DNA of 53,086 nt, taken from the NCBI GenBank assembly GCA_021851865.1, contig JAJZBU010000016.1, forward strand, positions 1 to 53,086. The letters are read 5' to 3'. The DNA comes from Pseudomonadota bacterium (GTDB taxonomy: Bacteria > Pseudomonadota > Gammaproteobacteria > Pseudomonadales > Moraxellaceae). Within the stretch, counting starts at the first letter, position 1; each line of letters opens with the position of its first letter. The position numbers were made by a program, and so were the translations under genes. Positions 1-8,363 of the stretch are shown here, piece by piece. The notes under the pieces are model-generated. The model was given only the letters and a program-made list of their open reading frames with translations. It made no database searches and was not told the origin of the DNA.

Positions 1-2246
1 TTTCAGGCGTTGTCGTGGCCCAGGTCACCGCTGTGCAAGCGCATCCCAAGGCCGATCGTTTGCGCATCACCGAGGTCGATATCGGTGATGGCCGGTCGCG
101 GCAGGTGGTCTGTGGTGCCAGCAATGTCCGAGTCGGTCTGCGTTGCCCTCTCGCCCTGCCGGGAGCGCGCGTCGGTAACCGCGAGATTCAGGAAAGTCAG
201 CTGCGCGGCGTCCTCTCCCAGGGCATGCTCTGCGGCGCGGCTGAACTCGGTCTCGAGGAGACCGTTGATGGCCTCATGGAACTGCCGTCCACGGCGCCTT
301 TGGGGGTCGATCTGCAGGACTATCTGCAACTCGACGACGCCATCTTGGAACTCGGCATCACCCCTAATCGCGGCGACTGTTTGAGCATCGCCGGCTTGGC
401 GCGTGAGTTGGCGGCGATCGCGCGCAGCACTTACCGGGCTGTGGCGATACCGGCGTCGGCCGTCACCTGCGACGACCGTGTGCCGTTGTCGATCCAGCAC
501 CCCGCCTGCCAGCGTTATGTCTCGCAGGTGGTGCGCGCGATCGATCCGGACGCGGTGACGCCGGACTGGATGCGTCAGCGCCTGGAACGTTGCGGCGTAC
601 GCAGCATTCATGCGGTGGTCGACATCACCAACTACGTCCTGCTCGAACTCGGCCAGCCCATGCACGCTTTCGATCGCGAGTGTCTGCAAGGCGGCATCGA
701 GGTGCGCGGGGCACAGCCGGATGAGACGCTCACCCTGCTCGACGCCTCCACCCTCCATTTGTACGCTGACGATATCGTCATCGCCGATGCACGGCAGGCG
801 CAGGCCCTGGCGGGTATCATGGGCGGGCAGGCGGCGGCAGTGACACGGCAAAGCCGCCACATTCTGCTCGAGGCGGCGAGTTTCGATCCTGTCGCTTTGG
901 CGGGCAAGGCGCGTCGGCATGGCCTGCATACCGACTCTTCGCATCGTTTCGAGCGCGGCGTTGATCGTGAACTGCCGGTGCGCGCCATGCAAAGAGCGGT
1001 CGAGCTGATCCTGGCCATCTGTGGCGGTCAGGCCGGCCCTTGTCAGGATGTCGGCGTCGCAGCGGTGGTGGCTGATGTCCCGATCCGTCTGCGCGCACAT
1101 CAGTTGCAACGCTATCTTGGTTTTATGCCGCCGGCCGATGCCGTCGTCGCCAGCTTGCAAAGACTCGGCATGCAGGTCGATGACGCGGCGGATGGCTGGC
1201 AGGTGCGGGCGCCGAGTTGGCGGTTTGATGTGCACGAGGAGGTCGACCTCATCGAAGAAGTCGCCCGCCTCTATGGCTACGACCGTCTGCCGGTGAGCAC
1301 GCCACAAGCCGCCTTACATCTTGGGCGGGCGCCAGAGCAGGAACTGCCGGGCGAGCGCCTGCACGCCGCACTCTTTGATCTTGGATATCAGGAAGCGATC
1401 ACCTACAGTTTCATCGCGCCGGAGTTGCAGCAGAGCTTCGATCCGCAGGTGCAGGCTCTGCGCCTGCGCAATCCGATCTCGAGCGAACTGGCGGTGATGC
1501 GCACGCGTCTACTGCCGGGGCTGGTGCAGGCTCTGCAGTTCAATCAGCATCGACAGCAGACACAGATCCGCCTGTTTGAGACGGGTTTGTGCTTCCGGCC
1601 GACGGCCACGGGTTTGTCGCAAGAGCAGTGGCTGGCCGGTGTGCTGGCAGGGGCGCGGCATGCGCCGGGCTGGTGTCAGTCGCGCGCGCCGCTCGACTTT
1701 TATGACGTCAAAGCACACGTCGACCACCTGTTGGCCTTGGCGGGCGATTTTGATACAGTCCAACATGAAGTGCACGTCGATGCCGCCTTGCATCCCGGTC
1801 AGTCGGCGAAGGTCCTCCGTGCGGGTCAGCTCATCGGCGTCTATGGCCGCTTGCACCCGGACATCGAACAGGCCATGGGCTTGAACGGCCCGGTGCTGGC
1901 GTTCGAATTGTCCTGGCCGGCCATCTTGCAGGCGAAAATGCCGGCGGCGCGGCCGCTGTCACGGTTTCCTGAAGTCAGGCGCGATATCGCCCTGCTGATC
2001 GCCGCTGATGTGGCCGCCGCGCGGGTCCTGGAAACGGCAAAAAAAGCTGCAGGCCCTTGTCTTCGTGATCTACAATGGTTCGACGTGTATCAGGGGCAGG
2101 GGGTTCCCACGGGACAAAGAAGCCTGGGGTTGAGCCTGCTCTGGCAGCATGAAGAAAGAACATTGCAGGATGATGAAGTGCAAAAGGATGTCGAGGCTGT
2201 CGTATCGGCGCTCAAAGAATCCTATGCCGCCGTCCTGAGGGAGTGA
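1..2246 (+). CDS. pheT: Phenylalanyl-tRNA synthetase beta subunit, 5' end cut by window edge
   Basis: Beta chain of the alpha2-beta2 enzyme that charges tRNA-Phe in the cytoplasm. The reading frame is already open at the left edge (codons from base 3), and its first residues, [20 protein letters not shown], match the family after roughly the first 40 residues, so the gene starts outside the window; the GTG at 15 is internal. Visible parts follow the family order: the tRNA-binding (EMAP-like) domain with its HPKADRL motif, the B3/B4 editing region ([17 protein letters not shown]), the B5 region, the catalytic-like core, and a C-terminal anticodon-binding ferredoxin fold starting near [14 protein letters not shown]. 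The stop is followed one base later by the ATG of ihfA, the usual pheST-ihfA operon order in gammaproteobacteria. Identification is secure. Confidence 0.97.
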   Translation, partial: SGVVVAQVTAVQAHPKADRLRITEVDIGDGRSRQVVCGASNVRVGLRCPLALPGARVGNREIQESQLRGVLSQGMLCGAAELGLEETVDGLMELPSTAPLGVDLQDYLQLDDAILELGITPNRGDCLSIAGLARELAAIARSTYRAVAIPASAVTCDDRVPLSIQHPACQRYVSQVVRAIDPDAVTPDWMRQRLERCGVRSIHAVVDITNYVLLELGQPMHAFDRECLQGGIEVRGAQPDETLTLLDASTLHLYADDIVIADARQAQALAGIMGGQAAAVTRQSRHILLEAASFDPVALAGKARRHGLHTDSSHRFERGVDRELPVRAMQRAVELILAICGGQAGPCQDVGVAAVVADVPIRLRAHQLQRYLGFMPPADAVVASLQRLGMQVDDAADGWQVRAPSWRFDVHEEVDLIEEVARLYGYDRLPVSTPQAALHLGRAPEQELPGERLHAALFDLGYQEAITYSFIAPELQQSFDPQVQALRLRNPISSELAVMRTRLLPGLVQALQFNQHRQQTQIRLFETGLCFRPTATGLSQEQWLAGVLAGARHAPGWCQSRAPLDFYDVKAHVDHLLALAGDFDTVQHEVHVDAALHPGQSAKVLRAGQLIGVYGRLHPDIEQAMGLNGPVLAFELSWPAILQAKMPAARPLSRFPEVRRDIALLIAADVAAARVLETAKKAAGPCLRDLQWFDVYQGQGVPTGQRSLGLSLLWQHEERTLQDDEVQKDVEAVVSALKESYAAVLRE

Positions 2247-2247
2247 G

Positions 2248-2550
2248 ATGAGCGCTTTGACCAAGGCCGATATGGCCGAAAGACTGTTTGAGGAACTGGG
2301 GCTCAACAAGCGTGAGGCCAAGGACATGGTCGAGTTGTTCTTTGAGGAACTGGCCCAGGCTCTTGGCGACAACGTCCCGGTCAAGCTCTCCGGCTTCGGC
2401 AATTTCGATTTGCGCGACAAGCGGCAGCGGCCGGGTCGCAATCCGAAGACGGGAGAGGAGATCCCGATCACGGCGCGGCGCGTGGTCACTTTCAAGCCGG
2501 GCCAGAAGCTCAAACAACGAGTGGAGTTGTATGCTAGAACCCAGCAATAA
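2248..2550 (+). CDS. ihfA: Integration host factor subunit alpha
   Basis: Small DNA-bending protein (100 residues) that pairs with IhfB and bends DNA sharply at specific sites in transcription, recombination and replication. It has the full HU/IHF fold: helical N-terminus starting [20 protein letters not shown], the [20 protein letters not shown] beta-arm with the proline at its tip, and the closing [12 protein letters not shown] segment. IHF-alpha rather than HU is indicated by the longer C-terminus and by its place directly after pheT (one base gap), a gene order kept across gammaproteobacteria. Its end overlaps the start of the next gene by about 20 bases, so the two are probably translationally coupled. 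Confidence 0.96.
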   Translation: MSALTKADMAERLFEELGLNKREAKDMVELFFEELAQALGDNVPVKLSGFGNFDLRDKRQRPGRNPKTGEEIPITARRVVTFKPGQKLKQRVELYARTQQ

Positions 2551-2941
2551 CTCCATACTTCCGGAGATTCCCAGCAAACGCTACTTCACCATCGGTGAGG
2601 TGAGTGAGCTTTGCGACGTGAAGCCGCACGTGCTGCGTTATTGGGAGCAGGAATTTACCCAGTTGCGTCCGGTCAAGCGGCGTGGAAACCGGCGCTATTA
2701 CCAGCGTTCCGACGTGCTGGTCATTCGGCAGATCCGCAGCCTGCTCTATGATCAGGGCTATACCATCGGTGGTGCGCGTCTGCAGTTGGTCGACGTCTTG
2801 CCGGAGCGTGCGGCCGCCACTGTCGTCACCAATGTCGTTGAACTGCGCGGTTTGCCGGGTCTGGAAGCCGACAGCATGCTCAAGGTCGTCCTCGAAGACA
2901 TGATCGCGGAGTTGCAGCAGGTCGTTCTGCTCTTGTCGTGA
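2531..2941 (+). CDS. MerR-family transcriptional regulator
   Basis: 136-residue DNA-binding regulator. The winged helix lies at about residues 17-85: [20 protein letters not shown] is the MerR helix-turn-helix, followed by a wing with [16 protein letters not shown]. The C-terminal helix is short and has no cysteine metal site, so this is not a metal-sensing MerR. The gene starts at the ATG inside the end of ihfA; the frame is open further upstream but that stretch is the shadow of ihfA. A small MerR protein in the pheT-ihfA-tRNA-Pro setting is common in gammaproteobacteria. Its target is not known to me. Confidence 0.9.
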   Translation: MLEPSNNSILPEIPSKRYFTIGEVSELCDVKPHVLRYWEQEFTQLRPVKRRGNRRYYQRSDVLVIRQIRSLLYDQGYTIGGARLQLVDVLPERAAATVVTNVVELRGLPGLEADSMLKVVLEDMIAELQQVVLLLS

Positions 2942-2948
2942 ATAAGGC

Positions 2949-2976
2949 TGGACAGGCGCGAAGAATTGTATAGAAT
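2949..2976 (+). promoter_or_regulatory. Sigma-70 promoter of the tRNA genes
   Basis: TGGACA (2949-2954, five of six bases of the -35 consensus) and TAGAAT (2971-2976, five of six of the -10 consensus), 16 bases apart. The expected start near 2983 is a few bases before the mature tRNA-Pro. Seen by eye; no transcript data. Confidence 0.6.
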
Positions 2977-2988
2977 GGTCGCCTCTTT

Positions 2989-3065
2989 CGGGGTGTAGCG
3001 CAGCCTGGTAGCGCACCTGCATGGGGTGCAGGTGGTCGGAGGTTCAAATCCTCTCACCCCGACCA
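2989..3065 (+). tRNA. tRNA-Pro, anticodon GGG
   Basis: 77 bases with encoded CCA. The acceptor arm CGGGGTG pairs with CACCCCG; the anticodon stem CCTGC/GCAGG encloses the loop ATGGGGT, giving anticodon GGG. The T arm has GGTTCAAATCC. It reads proline CCC/CCU codons. It follows the MerR gene, and the same promoter may also serve the tRNA-Lys that begins 81 bases further on. Confidence 0.97.
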
Positions 3066-3146
3066 ATCTCCCGGTCGGACCGTGGTTCGACCCAAGGTGA
3101 AGCTGCGATGATCGATGTCGATCGGTCATCGGAGAAGCCCTGTCCG

Positions 3147-3222
3147 GGGTCGTTAGCTCAGTCGGTAGAGCAGTTGGCTTTTAACCAATTGGTCGCAGGT
3201 TCGAATCCTGCACGACCCACCA
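3147..3222 (+). tRNA. tRNA-Lys, anticodon UUU
   Basis: 76 bases with encoded CCA. The acceptor arm GGGTCGT pairs with ACGACCC; the anticodon loop is CTTTTAA with anticodon TTT; the T arm contains GGTTCGAATCC. It decodes lysine AAA/AAG. No separate clear promoter or T-rich terminator is seen; the convergent LysR gene ends 18 bases beyond. Confidence 0.97.
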
Positions 3223-3240
3223 TCCCTTCCTTGATCGCGC

Positions 3241-4185
3241 TCAACCGGCCAGTGCCTCCAGCTCTGCCATGCTCAGGATATAGGGGCCGCTGTCGCCCAG
3301 CTTGGCCACCGCCATGTCGATGAAGGCGCGCGCCCGTGCCGGTTGTGCGTCGCGGCTACCGTAATAGACCCATAGACTGGCGTGATGGGTGGTGTGTTCG
3401 GTCAACACCGGCACCAGCTGGCCGGAGCGGAAGTAGGCGGCGGTGCTGATGCTTGAGACTTGAGCGATGATCTGGCCGGCGAGAGTGGCTTGCAATTCCA
3501 GCTCTTCGTCATTGCTACAAAACGCCGGCACCACCGGCTGATCGACGATATGCTCACCGATCCGCACGTGCCAGGGCAGGATTCTGCCGGTCGTGGCGCT
3601 GCGTAAGGCGCTGCAGCGATGTGAACTGAGCGCGCTCAGACTGTCGGGAGTGCCATGCTCGGCCAAGTAGGACGGTGCGGCGCAAATGATCATCTGCAGG
3701 GGTAGTAGCCGCCGTGCGATGACGCCTTCTTTGGTGGCGGTGCCGATACGAAAACCAACGTCCACCCGTTCTTCCACCCAGTTGCCAATGCGGTCATCGA
3801 GCTGTACATCAGGCTGCACCTCCGGATGGCGACGGCAGAACTCGTCCAGCAACGGTGCAAGGATCGGCCGGAAGCTCGAGTGCGGTCCGACGATGCGCAA
3901 GGGTCCGGCGATGTCCTCGCGCGATCGTTGTGCGGCCTGTAGAGCGTGGTTCAGTGCGAGCAGGGCAGGTTGCACGGTTTCCAGAAATTGCTGCCCTTCC
4001 CGGGTCAGCGCTAGGCTGCGGGTGGTGCGGTGGAACAGGCGCACACCGAGATGATGTTCCAGTTGCGCCAGCGCCTGACTGGCGGCCTGAGGACTGAGAC
4101 CCTGCGCCGCTGCGGCGCGGCGCAGGCTGCCAAGCTCGGCTGCCTGGACGAAGGTGGTGATGGAGCGCAACTCATGCAAGGCCAT
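3241..4185 (-). CDS. LysR-family transcriptional regulator
   Basis: 314 residues, normal LTTR length. The N-terminal winged helix-turn-helix is MALHELRSITTFVQAAELGS followed by SLRRAAAAQGLSPQAASQAL, then the linker helix and a periplasmic-binding-protein-like effector domain. It is transcribed away from the aldo/keto reductase at 4324. In this family a divergent neighbour is usually the main target and the shared gap holds the operator, so it likely controls that reductase; the effector is unknown. It resembles the LTTR class often found next to oxidoreductases. Confidence 0.93.
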   Translation of the reverse strand: MALHELRSITTFVQAAELGSLRRAAAAQGLSPQAASQALAQLEHHLGVRLFHRTTRSLALTREGQQFLETVQPALLALNHALQAAQRSREDIAGPLRIVGPHSSFRPILAPLLDEFCRRHPEVQPDVQLDDRIGNWVEERVDVGFRIGTATKEGVIARRLLPLQMIICAAPSYLAEHGTPDSLSALSSHRCSALRSATTGRILPWHVRIGEHIVDQPVVPAFCSNDEELELQATLAGQIIAQVSSISTAAYFRSGQLVPVLTEHTTHHASLWVYYGSRDAQPARARAFIDMAVAKLGDSGPYILSMAELEALAG

Positions 4186-4201
4186 GTCTTGTTCTCGTCA
4201 A

Positions 4202-4221
4202 TTCGCGCTAGTTCGCGCTAG
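4202..4221. promoter_or_regulatory. Direct repeat in the LysR-reductase gap
   Basis: TTCGCGCTAG occurs twice back to back (4202-4211 and 4212-4221), just upstream of the LysR start and in the gap shared with the reductase. A tandem 10-base repeat lies on the same helix face and could bind a regulator, but it is not the palindromic T-N11-A site typical of LysR proteins. Function inferred from position only. Confidence 0.35.
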
Positions 4222-4269
4222 CTATCATGTTTTATAGGATAATGAATCGCTCAATTATGGGCTATTTAA

Positions 4270-5175
<906 letters not shown>

Positions 5176-5425
5176 GGTCAGCTGACGTCATGGTCAGTCG
5201 TGGTTCGTCGCGCATCGCTAATTTGAGCTGATGCGTTATAAATCAGGGCTTTAGAGTCTTGCTACGACGAATCGAGCGAAGTGACTTCTGTCAAGGAGTA
5301 TCGTGATCAAAAATTTTGTCATGCGCACAGGGAAATTCACCGATCTTTGCTAGGCTTTTTCTGAGTGGGGGATTCGATCTGTCTGCCGGCGTCATCGCCA
5401 GACTGGGCTCGTTGATAGGAAAGCT

Positions 5426-5791
5426 ATGAAGACCATCATGCTGGTGGATGACTCCGCCACCATTCTTTTGTCGGTTTCGAATATCTTGATGAAGTCGGGT
5501 TACGCGGTGGAGCAGGCGCGCAGTGCGGAGGAAGCACTGCGCCTGTTTGAAGCCGGCAAGAAGACGGACCTTCTCATCACCGATCTCAATATGCCGGGTA
5601 TGAATGGCATCGAGTTGATCAAAAAAGTGCGCGTGCTGTCGGCTTACAGGTTCATGCCGATCTTATTTCTCACCACAGAATCGCAGCAGAGCAAGCGCGC
5701 CGAGGCCAAGGCTGCCGGAGCCAGTGGGTGGTTGGTGAAGCCGGTGACAGCCGAGGATCTGATCGCCACCTTGGGCATGGTTTTGCGCTAG
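5426..5791 (+). CDS. cheY: Chemotaxis response regulator CheY
   Basis: Single receiver domain of 121 residues. The acidic pair is Asp8-Asp9, the phosphoacceptor Asp53 (ITDLNMPGMNG), the switch threonine lies in FLTTES, and Lys105 is in WLVKPV. With no output domain it should act by binding a partner, normally the flagellar switch or another effector. First gene of the chemosensory operon, 12 bases before the STAS gene. The 250-base gap upstream has no convincing sigma-28 promoter by eye. No CheZ is present in the window, so phosphate removal may be intrinsic or by another protein. Confidence 0.93.
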   Translation: MKTIMLVDDSATILLSVSNILMKSGYAVEQARSAEEALRLFEAGKKTDLLITDLNMPGMNGIELIKKVRVLSAYRFMPILFLTTESQQSKRAEAKAAGASGWLVKPVTAEDLIATLGMVLR

Positions 5792-5803
5792 CGAGACGCC
5801 GAC

Positions 5804-6130
5804 ATGACCATAGAACAGGAAAATCTCAGTGAGGCGACGACGCGCCTGCAGGTCCAAGGGGCGGTCACGATCTATGAAGTGGCGACCCTGCAACAGGACC
5901 TGCTGGCGGCCGTACAGACATTCCGGCGCGTCGAAATGGATTTGTCCAAGGTCGATGACCTCGACACCGCCGGCATACAGCTGCTCATGGTATGCAAGCA
6001 GGAGTCGCGTCGGTTGGGCCATGAGATGAGCATCATCGCGCACTCCAATACCGTGGTCGGTGTGTTCGAATTTCTCAATTTGGCGGGCTTCTTTGGCGAT
6101 CCACTCGTCCTTCCGGCCAAAGGAGATTAG
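5804..6130 (+). CDS. STAS-domain protein, anti-sigma antagonist type
   Basis: 108 residues forming one STAS domain. The region DLSKVDDLDTAGIQLLM aligns with the conserved loop and helix of SpoIIAA-type antagonists, in which a serine or threonine can be phosphorylated; here the residue is Thr55. It lies between cheY and cheA, two bases before cheA, so it is almost surely translated with them. STAS proteins occur in some chemosensory gene clusters, where their role is poorly known; a scaffold or second switch is possible. No kinase of the SpoIIAB type is in the window. Confidence 0.88.
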   Translation: MTIEQENLSEATTRLQVQGAVTIYEVATLQQDLLAAVQTFRRVEMDLSKVDDLDTAGIQLLMVCKQESRRLGHEMSIIAHSNTVVGVFEFLNLAGFFGDPLVLPAKGD

Positions 6131-6132
6131 CG

Positions 6133-8304
6133 ATGGACGAAATCTATACGGTATTTATCCAGGAAGCCATGGAACTTCTCGAAGTGCTCGAGGATGGTTT
6201 GCTGCGGCTTGAGGCGGGAGATCACGATGAAGAGACCGTGCACTCCATCTTCCGTGCGGCACATACCATCAAAGGTGGCGCCGGTGTCGTTCAGTGCACC
6301 GATATCGAGCAGTTTACGCACGTTCTCGAGTCCTTGTTGGACGATTTGCGCAATCATCGATGCACCATTTCAAGCGCACTGACCTCGGCCTTGTTACGTG
6401 CCAGCGATCACCTCGGCGTCATGTTGAAGCGTGTCGCCAGAGGACAGCTGCAGGCCGATGAGCAGGAGCAGGCTCTGCTTGAGCAGTGCTTGGCCGAGCT
6501 ACGGTCACTGCCGGCACCCGCCACGGCGGATGGGCCGGGTTCACTGAGCCGATCCGAGCGGCGACCGCATGTGCAGCTGCCAGAATCGGTGTCGGAGGGC
6601 TGGCTGGTGCAGGTGCGCTTTGGCCGCAATATGTTGCGCAGTGGGATGGAGCCGCTCGCTTTTTTACGGCACCTGGCGTCCTTGGGGACGGTGCTTTTCA
6701 TGCAGACCCTGGTCGATGAATTGCCCGTCGCCGTGGATTTTGAGGTCGAGTCCTGCTATCTCGGCTTCGCGATGGTTCTGCGCACCGACGTTGGCAAGGA
6801 CGCCCTCGAGAAGGTGTTCATGTTCTGTCGCGACGAGTGCTCGTTGAGCATTCTGCCGCCGCCGGCGCATCTCGATGACTTTGTCGCCAAACTGCAGGCT
6901 CTTCCGGATGAAAACATGCGCCTTGGTGAAATGCTGGTACGCACCGGCGTTCTCACTCAGGACGAGTTGGCGGAGGGTTTGCGCGGCCAGGAGGGGTGGT
7001 CGGTGGCGGAGGCGGAAGTGCCTCCTCTGGGTGAGATCCTCGTGCAACAGCAGGTGGTGCAGCCGGAACTGATCGAAGCGGCCGTCAGCAAGCAGCGGCA
7101 AGTTCAGGACAAGCTCAATGCAGACGCCCGCCTGATTCGTGTCAAGGCCGACAAATTGGATCATCTCATCGATCTGGTCGGAGAATTGGTGATCGCCGGT
7201 GCCTCAGCTAGCTTGTTGGCGCGCCAGTCGGGGCAAGGGGGCTTGGTTGAAGCGACGTCCCTGCTCGGCCGCCTGGTAGAAAACATCCGCGATTCGGCGC
7301 TGCAATTGCACATGGTGCAGATCGGTGAAACCTTCCGCCGGTTTTATCGCGTGGTCAGGGATCTGGCGAAAGAATTGAACAAAGAGATCGATCTGGTCGT
7401 CAGCGGTGGTGAGACCGAACTCGATCGGTCGGTGGTGGAGAAAATTGCTGACCCCTTGATGCATCTGATCCGCAACGCTCTTGATCACGGCATCGAATCC
7501 GCGAGTGAACGTGTCGCCTGCGGTAAGTCGGCCATGGGCAAGGTATGGCTGTCGGCGCGCCACGATTCAGGGAGTATCGTGATCGAGGTGGCCGATGATG
7601 GCCGTGGCATCGATACCGCACGGGTTCAGGCCAAGGCACTGGATCGGGGACTGATCCACGCCGGTCAGGTGCTCAATGACAAGGAGATCATCAACCTGAT
7701 CTTTGAGCCCGGATTCAGTACAACCGACCAGGTCAGCAACATTTCCGGACGTGGCGTCGGCATGGATGTCGTGCGCAAGAATGTGCAGGCTCTGCGCGGT
7801 ACGGTGGAGGTCGACAGCCACCTCGGCAAGGGCGCGACATTCACCATCCGATTGCCGCTGACCCTGGCCATCATCGATGGCTTTCTCACCGCGGTGGGTG
7901 AGGCCACCTATGTTCTTCCTCTCGACTGTGTGGTCGAGTGCGTCGAATTCAATCAAACGCAACGCGGTGATGCTTTTTTGAATCTGCGTGGAGAGGTGTT
8001 GCCGCTGATCGATATTCGCAAACTCTTTGCGATCGCAGGAGAAGCACCGCGTCGCCGCAATGTCGTCGTGATACGGCATGACAGTGGCCGGGCTGGATTG
8101 GTGGTGGATCGTTTGCTGGGCGAATTTCAGACGGTGATCAAGCCGCTTGGCGCCCTGTTTCGCCATGAACGCTGCCTCAGTGGCTCGACCATTTTAGGTT
8201 CGGGAGAGGTCGCTTTGATTCTTGATGTGCAGGCACTGGCCCGTTTGGTGGTCGGTCGAGAAGGTGCGACGAAGATGTTGATGACGGAGATGGCACAGCG
8301 TTAA
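6133..8304 (+). CDS. cheA: Chemotaxis histidine kinase CheA with inserted MshEN-like motifs
   Basis: 723-residue cytoplasmic kinase that passes phosphate to CheY and CheB. Domains in order: P1/HPt with His44 (RAAHTIKGGAG); a P2-like region at about 155-245; at 263-286 a segment beginning RLGEMLV that fits the pattern RLGxx(hh)xxG(hh)xxxxLxxxLxxQ, and a weaker second copy from about 299-321 (LGEILVQQQVVQ); P3 dimerisation helices from 333; the P4 ATPase with N box HLIRNALDHGIE (446-455), DDGRGID (488-494) and GRGVGMD (539-545); and a CheW-like P5 domain from about 580. The motif pair resembles the c-di-GMP-binding MshEN/GspE N-terminal domain but has an 11-12 residue spacer rather than 5. Kinase assignment is certain; ligand binding is inference. 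Confidence 0.96.
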   Translation: MDEIYTVFIQEAMELLEVLEDGLLRLEAGDHDEETVHSIFRAAHTIKGGAGVVQCTDIEQFTHVLESLLDDLRNHRCTISSALTSALLRASDHLGVMLKRVARGQLQADEQEQALLEQCLAELRSLPAPATADGPGSLSRSERRPHVQLPESVSEGWLVQVRFGRNMLRSGMEPLAFLRHLASLGTVLFMQTLVDELPVAVDFEVESCYLGFAMVLRTDVGKDALEKVFMFCRDECSLSILPPPAHLDDFVAKLQALPDENMRLGEMLVRTGVLTQDELAEGLRGQEGWSVAEAEVPPLGEILVQQQVVQPELIEAAVSKQRQVQDKLNADARLIRVKADKLDHLIDLVGELVIAGASASLLARQSGQGGLVEATSLLGRLVENIRDSALQLHMVQIGETFRRFYRVVRDLAKELNKEIDLVVSGGETELDRSVVEKIADPLMHLIRNALDHGIESASERVACGKSAMGKVWLSARHDSGSIVIEVADDGRGIDTARVQAKALDRGLIHAGQVLNDKEIINLIFEPGFSTTDQVSNISGRGVGMDVVRKNVQALRGTVEVDSHLGKGATFTIRLPLTLAIIDGFLTAVGEATYVLPLDCVVECVEFNQTQRGDAFLNLRGEVLPLIDIRKLFAIAGEAPRRRNVVVIRHDSGRAGLVVDRLLGEFQTVIKPLGALFRHERCLSGSTILGSGEVALILDVQALARLVVGREGATKMLMTEMAQR

Positions 8305-8363
8305 TGGTGTGGCGCAGGCCAAGGTGATGTGTGTTCTTTGCAGCTTGAATCGAGCCGGAGTCT

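Noticed and set aside
3-1307. Long open frame on the minus strand opposite pheT (434 codons)
   Set aside because: It is antisense to a clearly conserved gene, has no recognisable domain, and such frames are expected in high-GC DNA.
3021-3323. Open frame covering both tRNA genes
   Set aside because: The tRNAs fold perfectly and explain the sequence; the frame has no start signal.
5176-5425. Search for a sigma-28 (flagellar) promoter before cheY
   Set aside because: ACCGATCT near 5339 resembles the -10 half, but no TAAA-type -35 lies 15 bases upstream.
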